A DNA stretch of 64,000 nucleotides from Streptomyces sp. YPW6 (lineage in GTDB: Bacteria; Actinomycetota; Actinomycetes; Streptomycetales; Streptomycetaceae), in the NCBI RefSeq assembly GCF_018866325.1, contig NZ_CP076457.1, forward strand, positions 1,302,001-1,366,000, written 5' to 3'. Below, in pieces: positions 1 to 7,837 of the stretch. Numbering within the stretch: the stretch's first letter is position 1; every line of letters starts with the position of its first letter. The translations under genes and the position numbers were made by a program. Below the pieces are notes generated by a model that had not been told where the DNA came from, made no database searches, and worked only from the letters and a program-made list of their open reading frames with translations.

Positions 1-463
1 GGCCTGGCGGGCGGAGCGGCGTGTGATGTACGAGCGGGTCGTGGCGGTCCCCCGGCTGCTGGCGTTCTTCGGCCGACACGACCCCCTGCCCCATCCGGCC
101 CTGGAGGCCGCCCGCAGCGAGCTCGGCGAGCACTACGCGGCCGAGCTGGGCGAACCGTTCACCACGGCGGGGCTCTGCTTCTACCGCGACGGACGGGACG
201 GGGTCGCCTGGCACGGGGACACCCTCGGACGGGGAAGCCGCGAGGACACCCTGGTCGCGATCCTCTCGCTGGGAGCGCCCCGGCACTTGGCGCTGCGGCC
301 GCGCCGCCCCGGCCCCGCCCCCGTCCGCAGGCAGCTCGGCCATGGGGATCTGATCGTGATGGGCGGCAGTTGCCAGCGCACCTGGGAGCACGCGATCCCG
401 AAGACCGCACGGGCCGTCGGGCCGCGCGTGAGCGTGCAGTTCCGGCCCGACGGGGTGCGCTGA
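1..463 (+). CDS. AlkB-family 2OG-Fe(II) dioxygenase (3' part)
   Basis: The reading frame is open from base 2, so the gene is cut by the left edge; the GTG/ATG codons at 23/26 are internal. The visible part is the catalytic double-stranded beta-helix of an AlkB-type alpha-ketoglutarate dioxygenase. It shows the iron ligands His-x-Asp in WHGD, the distal His in WEHAIPK, and the C-terminal Arg-containing strand RVSVQFR that binds 2-oxoglutarate. Family members oxidatively remove alkyl groups from DNA or RNA bases in the cytoplasm. The start and N-terminal nucleotide-recognition lid cannot be seen, so the substrate is not predictable. The frame ends at TGA 461-463, about 100 bases before the next gene on the same strand. 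Confidence 0.88.
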   Translation, partial: AWRAERRVMYERVVAVPRLLAFFGRHDPLPHPALEAARSELGEHYAAELGEPFTTAGLCFYRDGRDGVAWHGDTLGRGSREDTLVAILSLGAPRHLALRPRRPGPAPVRRQLGHGDLIVMGGSCQRTWEHAIPKTARAVGPRVSVQFRPDGVR

Positions 464-559
464 CCCCGGCTCCGCGGGGCACCGCCGCGGGGCACCGCGG
501 TTGTGCGGGTCCCGGGCAGGGCGGATTCTGAGAGTAATGAACCGGGCCGGGGCCGCGCC

Positions 560-3178
560 GTGAGCGCGGCGAGCACGGCGGACAGCGCCGATTTCCGTGG
601 GCCCCTGGACGTCACCAGGGCCGCCACGGTGGTTCTGGACGCCGAGAGCACCGTCATCGGCTGGAGTCCCGCGGCGGCCGAGCTCCTCGGCTACGGGCCC
701 GCAGAGGCCCTGGGCCGGCCGCTCAGCGCGTTCCTCTCGGTGCACCCGGTCGGCGGCACTCCCCCGGCCGCGACGGCCGAGGAAGCCGCGACGGCCGTCA
801 CCGGCATCGGCCCGCCGTCCCTCGTCGGCAACGAGATCCACGTGGCCCACGCCCGGGACGGCCGGGAGCTGCTGGTGGCGACGGCGACGTGCCCCCTGCC
901 GGGCGGGGCGGCGGAGCGGGGCCCCGGAGTACCGGACCGGATCCTGGTGGCGGCCGAAACGGGGGAACTGCGGCACTGGGAGTCACGGCTCGCCCTGCTC
1001 CAGGGGCTGGCCACCCAGTCACCCGTCGGGCTGGCGATCTACGACACCGATCTGCGGCTGACCTGGTGCAACACCGCCTACGAGCGGGAGATCGGACAAC
1101 CGCTGGCCGCGTTCCGCGGGATGCGGGCCGACGAGCTGTACTCCAGCGGCTCCTTCATCTCCCCGGGCTATCCGCCGACCCTCGACGGCGTGATGCACCA
1201 GGTGATCGACACCGGCGAGCCGGTCCTCGACCTGAACTTCCGGGGGCAGCCGCCCAGCGACCCGGGCAGGGACCACCTGTGGTCCTGCGCCTACTACCGG
1301 CTGGAGGACGCCCACGGGCACGTGTTCGGCGTGTGCGAGGACGCCTTCGACATCACCGACCGCTACCGGGTCCAGGAGCGGCTGACCCTCCTCGTCGAGG
1401 CCGGCCGCAGGATCGGCACCGCCCTGGACGTGGCCACCACCGCCGAGGAGATCGCCGAGGTGGCCGTGCCGGACTTCGCCGCGACCGTACGGGTCGACGT
1501 CACGCGGGCCGCCGTGACCGGGGAGACGGCGGCGGTGGGCAGCGCGGCGGACATGGCGCTGCTCCGGGTCGCGGACCGCTCGGAACCGGGCGTCGCCACC
1601 CCGGACCCGGCCCTCCCGGATCCTGGGACCCCGGACGTCAATCCGCCGGAACCGGGGGACCCCGATGCCGTCCCGCCGGGCCCCGGAGGGCCGGAGGGCG
1701 GACCGCGCGCCGCCGACACCGGCGACGCCCCGCAGCCGTATCCGCCGGTCGTCTACCCGCCCGGATGCCCTCAGCACCGCAGCCTGTCCTCCGGCGGGCT
1801 CGTGCTCGACGAGGGCACCCTGGTCGTGCCGCTGCGGGCCGGGGGCGGCATGCTCGGGCTCGTCACCTTCGACCGCGGCACGGGCCCGGACGCCGCGGGC
1901 CGGCCACTCGCCCCCGACCGGGCGACCACGTTCGACAACGGCGAGGTCGCCCTGGCCGACGAGCTGGCGGCCCGGGCCGCGGTCAGCATCGACAACGCGC
2001 GCCGCTACACCCGCGAGCGCACCGCGTCCCTCGCCCTCCAGCGGCAGCTGCTGCCCCACCACCTGCCGCCCCGGTCCGCGATCCGGACCGCCCACCGCTA
2101 TCTGCCCGCCGACGACGTGACCGGCGTCGGCGGGGACTGGTTCGACGTGATCCCGCTGTCCGGGACCCGGGTCGGCCTCGTCGTGGGGGACGTCGTCGGG
2201 CACGGCCTCCAGGCGGCCGCCACCATGGGACGGCTCCGCACCTCCGTACGGGCCTTCGCACAGCTCGACATGGCCCCCGACGAACTGCTGACCCGGCTGG
2301 ACGACCTCGTGGGGCAGCCCGCGGAGGAGCCGCCGGACGCGTACGACGGGGCCGTCGAGACGTATGACGTGACCACCGGGGCGACCTGCCTGTACGCGGT
2401 CTACGACCCGGTCTCCCGGCGTTGCGTCATGGCCCGGGCCGGTCATCTGCCACCGGCGATCGTCGACCCCGGGGGCCGGGTGTCGTTCCCGGACCTGCCC
2501 GCCGGCCCGCCGCTGGGCCTCGGCGGCCTGCCGTTCGAGTCGATGGAGTTCGAGCTGCCGGTGGGCAGCCTGCTGGCCCTGTTCACCGACGGCCTGGTGG
2601 AGGCCCGGGACCACGACATCGGCCACGGCCTCGACCTGCTGGGCCGGGTGCTCGGCGACCGGTCCGCGTCGCTGGAGGAGCTGTGCGACCGGGCGGTGGC
2701 CGAGCTGGTTCCCGACGGCACGAGCGCCGACGACACGGCCCTGCTCCTGGTCCGCACCCGTGAGCTCGACCCCGAGCGGGTCGCCGACTGGGAGCTGAGC
2801 GCGGAGCCGGTGTCGGTGGGCCGCGCCCGTGAGCTGGCCACCGGGCAACTGGAAGCCTGGGGGCTGGAGGAGCTGGTGTTCACGACCCAGCTCGTCGTCA
2901 GCGAACTGGTCACCAACGCGGTCCGGTACGCGGGCGGTCCGCTGGGGCTGCGACTCATCCGGGACCGGACCCTGGTGTGCGAGGTCGCGGACACCGGGCA
3001 CACCTCCCCCCACCTGCGGCACAGCGCGGAGGACGACGAGGGCGGGCGCGGCCTGTTCATCGTGGCCCAGCTCGTCCAGCGGTGGGGCACCCGGTACACC
3101 CCGACCGGGAAGACGATCTGGACCGAGCAGGCGCTGCCGCCGGACGAGCCGGCCGGGCAGCCGCCCGGACCACTGTGA
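560..3178 (+). CDS. PAS-PAS-GAF-SpoIIE phosphatase with HATPase domain
   Basis: Predicted cytoplasmic PP2C-type serine/threonine phosphatase fused to an anti-sigma-like ATPase, of the kind that controls sigma-factor partner switching in Streptomyces. From the GTG at 560 (872 aa) the order is PAS (about 14-120), PAS (about 143-270), GAF (about 273-477), SpoIIE/PP2C (about 500-725) and HATPase_c (about 740-865). Metal-binding phosphatase motifs are intact: GGDWFDV, GDVVGHG, FTDGLVEAR and DDTALLLVR. The ATPase N-box ELVTNAVRY and GRGLFIV are also present. A proline/acidic stretch of about 60 residues interrupts the GAF domain. A GTG at 503 in the same frame is possible, but an AT-richer patch at 530-540 resembles a promoter between the two. 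The signal sensed is unknown. Confidence 0.9.
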   Translation: MSAASTADSADFRGPLDVTRAATVVLDAESTVIGWSPAAAELLGYGPAEALGRPLSAFLSVHPVGGTPPAATAEEAATAVTGIGPPSLVGNEIHVAHARDGRELLVATATCPLPGGAAERGPGVPDRILVAAETGELRHWESRLALLQGLATQSPVGLAIYDTDLRLTWCNTAYEREIGQPLAAFRGMRADELYSSGSFISPGYPPTLDGVMHQVIDTGEPVLDLNFRGQPPSDPGRDHLWSCAYYRLEDAHGHVFGVCEDAFDITDRYRVQERLTLLVEAGRRIGTALDVATTAEEIAEVAVPDFAATVRVDVTRAAVTGETAAVGSAADMALLRVADRSEPGVATPDPALPDPGTPDVNPPEPGDPDAVPPGPGGPEGGPRAADTGDAPQPYPPVVYPPGCPQHRSLSSGGLVLDEGTLVVPLRAGGGMLGLVTFDRGTGPDAAGRPLAPDRATTFDNGEVALADELAARAAVSIDNARRYTRERTASLALQRQLLPHHLPPRSAIRTAHRYLPADDVTGVGGDWFDVIPLSGTRVGLVVGDVVGHGLQAAATMGRLRTSVRAFAQLDMAPDELLTRLDDLVGQPAEEPPDAYDGAVETYDVTTGATCLYAVYDPVSRRCVMARAGHLPPAIVDPGGRVSFPDLPAGPPLGLGGLPFESMEFELPVGSLLALFTDGLVEARDHDIGHGLDLLGRVLGDRSASLEELCDRAVAELVPDGTSADDTALLLVRTRELDPERVADWELSAEPVSVGRARELATGQLEAWGLEELVFTTQLVVSELVTNAVRYAGGPLGLRLIRDRTLVCEVADTGHTSPHLRHSAEDDEGGRGLFIVAQLVQRWGTRYTPTGKTIWTEQALPPDEPAGQPPGPL

Positions 3179-3220
3179 TGTCGGTAACTCTCCCGGCAAC
3201 AAGACGTGTTGACGCCCGGG

Positions 3221-3238
3221 TGGCGGGTCCACCCGCCA
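3221..3238. terminator. Hairpin after the SpoIIE-type gene
   Basis: Perfect dyad with 8-base arms tggcgggt / acccgcca around CC, 43 bases after the stop of the phosphatase gene. There is no T-tract, as is usual for high-GC actinomycetes. Role as terminator is inferred from position. Confidence 0.4.
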
Positions 3239-3623
3239 GCCAGGGGGCGCCCGGAGGGCGCACCGCAGGCGTCGCAGCGGCCCCGCTCACCCGCGAGGCC
3301 GCACGGGAGGCGGGCGAACTCCCTGGCCGGACGTGCCGAAGGCCGGAGAGCGGCCGGGCCGGCCCCGCGGCGAACCACTCCCCCGGCACCGCCGGGCACA
3401 AGCGCTTACTCAGCTGTCGCCCCGTCAGTATCCTTGACTGCCAAGCGACATCGGACAGTTCCAGCCGACCGGAGGCGTCCGGGCCGACCGTCTGAACTTC
3501 ACGAGAACTCCAGCGAAATGCCACGTGTGTGGATATCGTGCACCGGGCGAAGGCGCATCCGTCTGTCCATGGGATCGGCGGATGCGTCCCGTTTGTGGGG
3601 GTGCAACTGTAGCTGGGGGGCTC
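3239..3623. other. Gene-free leader of the glycopolymer locus
   Basis: No convincing gene lies between the phosphatase and the first glycopolymer gene. The stretch holds a short perfect hairpin at 3382-3396 (cccggc / gccggg) and an 8-base inverted repeat cgcatccg (3554-3561) / cggatgcg (3579-3586) some 40 bases before the next start codon. It is less G/C-skewed around 3400-3600 than the coding DNA, so it probably contains the locus promoter and a structured 5' leader. I could not fix a promoter with confidence. Confidence 0.4.
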
Positions 3624-5199
3624 ATGGGGCATGTCGAGATACCTGATACCGACCTATCCGGACCGGTGGGGCTCCGGGGCGCACCGCGCCCTCGCACCGC
3701 CGCCTCCCGGAACCGCACAGCGGCCCTGGAACAACTCTGGAGGGCCCCGACCGCTCAGCGCGACCCGGCCGGCCCGGTGCCGGTCCGGCGGAAGGCCGCC
3801 GGCGGCGCCGTCCTCGCGGCCCTGACCGACCTGCTGGGCCTGACCGGTCCGGCCTGGCTGCTGCTGCGTGCGGGGACCAGCCCCGCCCGGCGGCGGCCGC
3901 CGCGGTCGCGGGGCTGCTGTGGGCCGGACTGCGCGGCGCCCGGGGACGGTACACCGACGGGCTGCGCGGCGAGCCCGGCGGTGCGAACGACGCACGCGGG
4001 GCGGTCGGCGCGCTCGGGGCGGTCGGCGACTGGCTCGTGCTCATCGGCCTGCTGGCCGTGCTGCACACGGCGGCGGGCAGCCCGGTGGACCCGCCACGGC
4101 CGTCGTGGCCGTCGCGCCGGGCCTGCTGGTAGCCGCCGCGGTGGCGGGGCTGCGGCGCTGGCCGCGTTCCGCCCGGCGGGCGGACCGGAACCGGCGGGTG
4201 CTGCTGGTCGGTGAGGCGGCGGGCGTGGACCGGGCGGCCGGGCTGCTCACCTCCCGTACGGATCACGACTACACCCTGGTCGCCGCCATCCCGGTGGGCG
4301 CCGCCCGGCTGGATCTCGACGGGGTGCAGGTGCCGGGGCACCTCGCGTCCTGCCCGGCCGACGACGACGTGCCGACGGTGCTCGGCGGGGTCCGCTCCCA
4401 TGCGGCGGACCTGGTGCTGGTGGCTCCCGGGCCCCAGTTGACCGGCGACCGGCTGCGCCGGCTCGGCTGGGGGCTGCACGACCGGGGCGTCGCGCTGTCC
4501 GTGCTCTCCGAGCTGTCCGGCGTGGCGGCCGAGCGGGTGCGTCCCGCCACCGCGGCCGGGCTCACCCTGCTGCATGTCGCACCACCGCTGCGCGGGGGGC
4601 CGCAGGCGGTGGCCAAGAACGTGCTGGACCGTACGGGCGCCCTGTTCGGGCTGCTGGCCCTGGCACCGCTGCTGCTGGCGGTGGCGCTGAGCGTCCGGCT
4701 GTCCTCGCGGGGGCCGGTCTTCCACCGGCAGGTGCGGCAGGGGCAGCACAACCGGCCGTTCACCATGTGGAAGTTCCGCACGATGGTGGCCGACGCGGAG
4801 CAGCTCAAGCCACAGCTCGCCGTGGTCAACGAGGTCGACGGACCGTTGTTCAAGATGCGCAGCGACCCGCGGGTAACCCCCGTCGGCCGGATGCTGCGGC
4901 GTACGTCGATCGACGAACTCCCCCAGCTGGTCAATGTGTTGCTGGGGCATATGTCGTTGGTGGGGCCGCGTCCGCCGTTGCCGGAGGAGGCGTCCCGTTA
5001 CGACGAGCGGGAGCACCGGAGGCTCGCGGTGAAGCCGGGGCTCACGGGCCTGTGGCAGGTGAGCGGGCGTTCCGACCTCAGCTGGCAGGAGACGGTCTCG
5101 CTGGATCTCTGGTACGTGGACAACTGGTCGGTCGCCGCCGACATGGGACTCCTCGCCCGCACCGTGCGCGCCGTCACCGACGGCCGCGGGGCGTACTGA
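3624..5199 (+). pseudogene. Polyprenyl-phosphate sugar-1-phosphate transferase, frameshifted
   Basis: Initiating glycosyltransferase of the polyprenol-phosphate hexose-1-phosphate transferase family (WbaP/CpsE/ExoY type). It would load the first sugar phosphate on undecaprenyl phosphate in the membrane. The C-terminal catalytic domain is intact in the third frame used: a membrane segment near 4640-4700, then WKFRTM, SIDELPQL, SLVGPRPPLP, KPGLTGLWQVSGRS and a C-terminal Tyr/Trp-rich tail. The N-terminal part needs three frames: ATG 3624 (after a GGGGGG ribosome-binding site) to about 3890, then frame 2 to about 4090, then frame 1 to TGA 5197-5199. Both shifts equal loss of one base in a G or C run (3886-3895 and 4088-4094). 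Either this is a pseudogene or there are two consensus errors. If intact it would be about 525 aa, a normal family length. Confidence 0.75.
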
Positions 5200-5242
5200 A
5201 TGGCGGCGGGCGGGCCGATGGACTCAGCGGCACGCCCGGTGC

Positions 5243-5268
5243 GCCGCCGGGAGAGCTCCCCCGGCGGC
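5243..5268. terminator. Bidirectional hairpin between convergent genes
   Basis: Perfect 9-bp stem gccgccggg / cccggcggc with an 8-base loop, lying between the stop of the sugar-phosphate transferase (5199) and the stop of the convergent GDP-fucose synthase (5278). Confidence 0.6.
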
Positions 5269-5277
5269 GGCCGACGG

Positions 5278-6261
5278 TCACTGTCCGGGCGGGAGTTGCC
5301 CGAGCCACCAGGCGTAGGTGCGGGCGATGCCGTCGCGCAGCGGAATCTTCGGTGTGAAGCCGAGGGCGCTCAGGCGGGTCACGTCGAGCAGCTTGCGGGG
5401 GGTCCCGTCGGGCTTCGAGGTGTCCCAGGCGATGCGTCCTTGATACTCCGTCACCTCCGCTACGGTCTCAGCCAGTTCACGGATGGTGAGGTCCTCGCCG
5501 CAGCCGATGTTGACGGGTTCGTCTCCGTCGTAGGCCTCCAGCAGGGTCACGCAGGCGGCGGCGAGGTCGTCGACGTGGAGGAACTCGCGGCGCGGCGAGC
5601 CGGATCCCCACAGGGTGATCTCGGGGGCCCCGTCCCGGCGCGCCTCGTGGAAGCGGCGGATCAGCGCGGGCAGGACGTGCGAGGTCTCCAGGTCGAAGTT
5701 GTCGCCGGCGCCGTAGAGATTGGTGGGCATGGCACTGATGTAGGAGGCGCCGTACTGCCGCCGGTAGGACTGGGTCTGGACGATTCCCGCGATCTTGGCG
5801 AGGGCGTAGGCCTCGTTGGTGGGCTCCAGCTCTCCGGTGAGCAGCGACTCCTCGCGGATCGGCTGGGGCGCGAGCCGGGGGTAGATGCACGACGAGCCGA
5901 GGAAGAGCAGCCGCTGGATCCCGGCCGCGTGCGCCCCGGCGATCACGCTGAGCTGGATGCGGAGGTTGTCCTCCAGGAACTGCACCGGATACGTGCTGTT
6001 GGCCATGATCCCGCCCACCTTGGCGGCGGCCAGCACCACGGCGTCCGGGCGGACCTCCTTCAGATACGTCTCGGTCCGCGCGGCGTCGCGCAGGTCGAGG
6101 AGGTCGCGGCCGCGGGTGAGCACCTCGTGGCCGTCGTCGGCGAGGCGGCGGGCCACCGCCGAGCCGACCAGGCCGCGGTGTCCCGCGACGAATATGCGGG
6201 AGCCGGGCCGCAGTAGGGAACGGGCGGATTCCTGGGACGGGACGGGGAGTTCGGTCGTCAT
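5278..6261 (-). CDS. fcl: GDP-L-fucose synthase
   Basis: NADPH-dependent 3,5-epimerase/4-reductase that turns GDP-4-keto-6-deoxy-D-mannose into GDP-L-fucose; cytoplasmic, short-chain dehydrogenase fold. Product of 327 aa from ATG 6261. Rossmann motif GHRGLVGS is at 27-34. The catalytic residues fit the E. coli enzyme spacing exactly: Ser123, Cys125, Tyr152, Lys156 and His195. I rejected longer in-frame starts upstream because they enter the divergent gmd promoter region. It is divergent from gmd, which makes its substrate, so the two together supply GDP-fucose to the surrounding glycosyltransferases. Confidence 0.95.
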   Translation of the reverse strand: MTTELPVPSQESARSLLRPGSRIFVAGHRGLVGSAVARRLADDGHEVLTRGRDLLDLRDAARTETYLKEVRPDAVVLAAAKVGGIMANSTYPVQFLEDNLRIQLSVIAGAHAAGIQRLLFLGSSCIYPRLAPQPIREESLLTGELEPTNEAYALAKIAGIVQTQSYRRQYGASYISAMPTNLYGAGDNFDLETSHVLPALIRRFHEARRDGAPEITLWGSGSPRREFLHVDDLAAACVTLLEAYDGDEPVNIGCGEDLTIRELAETVAEVTEYQGRIAWDTSKPDGTPRKLLDVTRLSALGFTPKIPLRDGIARTYAWWLGQLPPGQ

Positions 6262-6375
6262 GGCTCGGATTGTGCCAGCAGAAAGGGACTGCGGTGATGC
6301 TTTGCCGCAGAACGCTCCAATTCCGGAATATCGGTGAACATCGCCGCCGAGGCGATCAGCAGAGAAGGGGGAATC

Positions 6376-7389
6376 GTGGCGAAGACCGCGCTCATCACCG
6401 GAGTGACCGGCCAGGACGGTTCGTATCTGGCCGAGTTGTTGCTCGACAAGGGATACACGGTGCACGGGCTCATACGCCGTTCCTCAAGCTTCAACACCGA
6501 GCGGATCGACCACATATACCAGGGTCCCGAGGAGCCGGAGCGCTCCTTCGTCCTGCATCACGCGGACCTGGCCGACGGGGTGGCGCTGGTGAACCTGCTG
6601 CGCGACATCCAGCCCGACGAGGTCTACAACCTGGGCGCGCAGTCGCATGTGCGGGTGTCCTTCGACGCCCCGCTGTACACCGGTGACGTCACCGGGCTCG
6701 GCACCATCCGCCTGCTGGAGGCGGTCCGGGCCAGTGGGATCCAGACCCGGATCTACCAGGCGTCGTCCTCCGAGATGTTCGGCGCCAGCCCTCCCCCGCA
6801 GAACGAGAAGACCCCGTTCCACCCGCGCAGCCCGTACAGCGTGGCGAAGGTCTACTCCTACTGGGCCACGGTCAACTACCGCGAGGCGTACGACATGTTC
6901 GCGGTGAACGGGATCCTGTTCAACCACGAGTCGCCGCGCCGGGGAGAGACCTTCGTGACCCGGAAGATCACCCGGGGCGTCGCCCGGATCAAGGCGGGGC
7001 TCCAGGACCGGCTGCACCTGGGCAATCTGGACGCGGTGCGCGACTGGGGGTACGCGCCGGAGTACGTCGACGCCATGTGGCGGATGCTCCAGTGCGACAC
7101 CCCCGACGACTTCGTGATCGCCACCGGCGAGGGCGTCAGCGTCCGGGAGTTCCTGGAGTACGCCTTCGAGCACGCGGGCCTCGACTGGCGCGAGCACGTG
7201 CGCTACGACCCGAAGTACGAACGCCCCAGCGAGGTCGACGCGTTGATCGGTGACGCCTCGAAGGCCGAGGAGCTGCTGGGCTGGAAGCCCGAGGTGAAGT
7301 CCCGGGAGCTGGCCCGGATCATGGTCGACGCCGACATCCGCCGCCTCGCCGACCAGCTGTCCGGAGCCGCCGTCCGGGTGGACCGGTGA
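6376..7389 (+). CDS. gmd: GDP-mannose 4,6-dehydratase
   Basis: Makes GDP-4-keto-6-deoxy-D-mannose from GDP-mannose, the first step to GDP-fucose, GDP-rhamnose or related deoxysugars. Product of 337 aa from GTG 6376, chosen because GAAGGGGG lies a few bases upstream and the protein then begins directly with the NADP-binding motif GVTGQDGSY (9-17). Active-site motifs are SSSEMFG (about 130-136) and Tyr154-x3-Lys158. The [15 protein letters not shown] block typical of Gmd is complete. Divergent from the GDP-fucose synthase gene with about 115 bases between the starts, so the pair is probably co-regulated. Confidence 0.95.
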   Translation: MAKTALITGVTGQDGSYLAELLLDKGYTVHGLIRRSSSFNTERIDHIYQGPEEPERSFVLHHADLADGVALVNLLRDIQPDEVYNLGAQSHVRVSFDAPLYTGDVTGLGTIRLLEAVRASGIQTRIYQASSSEMFGASPPPQNEKTPFHPRSPYSVAKVYSYWATVNYREAYDMFAVNGILFNHESPRRGETFVTRKITRGVARIKAGLQDRLHLGNLDAVRDWGYAPEYVDAMWRMLQCDTPDDFVIATGEGVSVREFLEYAFEHAGLDWREHVRYDPKYERPSEVDALIGDASKAEELLGWKPEVKSRELARIMVDADIRRLADQLSGAAVRVDR

Positions 7390-7837
7390 CGGCGCGGGGC
7401 CGCCGCGCCCGTGGTCCGGCGGCGGCGCAGGGCCGCCGTGCGTCCGGACCGGCGAGGCGGCCCGCCCGGCGTCCGGGCGGGGCGGGTCGCACGCCTCACC
7501 TGGACGGACGCCGCTCCCGGTGGCCGGGCCGGTCCGGTCCGCCCCGGTTCGCCGTCCCTTACCGGGCCGGCCGCACCGTGCGGCCGCCGTCGCCCGCACC
7601 GGGCCGGCGGCCACCCCTGACTCCCGGCCGGCGCTCGTCGCGCCCGGGCCCGGGATGATCACCGGCGCCACCGCCGATCCCCACCGACCGCTCGGTGGGG
7701 CTCTGGGCGCCGGCCACGGGCGGGGCTCCGGCCCCGCCTCCCCACTCGCACCGGCCATCGACGGGACGCACCGTCGGCCGGGCGAGGCAGGATCCGCGGT
7801 CCTCGGGCCGCAGCGCGAATCTCACCTTCGGAGCTGA
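7390..7837. other. Non-coding gap with two strong hairpins
   Basis: No credible gene in these 448 very GC-rich bases. Two perfect hairpins are visible: 7461-7481 (cccgcccgg / ccgggcggg, 3-base loop), which suits termination after gmd, and 7679-7700 (ccccaccga / tcggtgggg, 4-base loop), about 140 bases before the next gene. The rest shows nothing I can assign. Confidence 0.5.
7461..7481. terminator. Hairpin downstream of gmd
   Basis: Perfect 9-bp stem with a 3-base loop, 72 bases after the gmd stop codon. No T-tract. Confidence 0.5.

Noticed and set aside
1019..3232. Very long open frame on the minus strand opposite the SpoIIE gene
   Set aside because: Its product is Gly/Arg/Pro-rich with no domains and it mirrors a gene with intact motifs; such antisense frames are a by-product of high-GC codon use.
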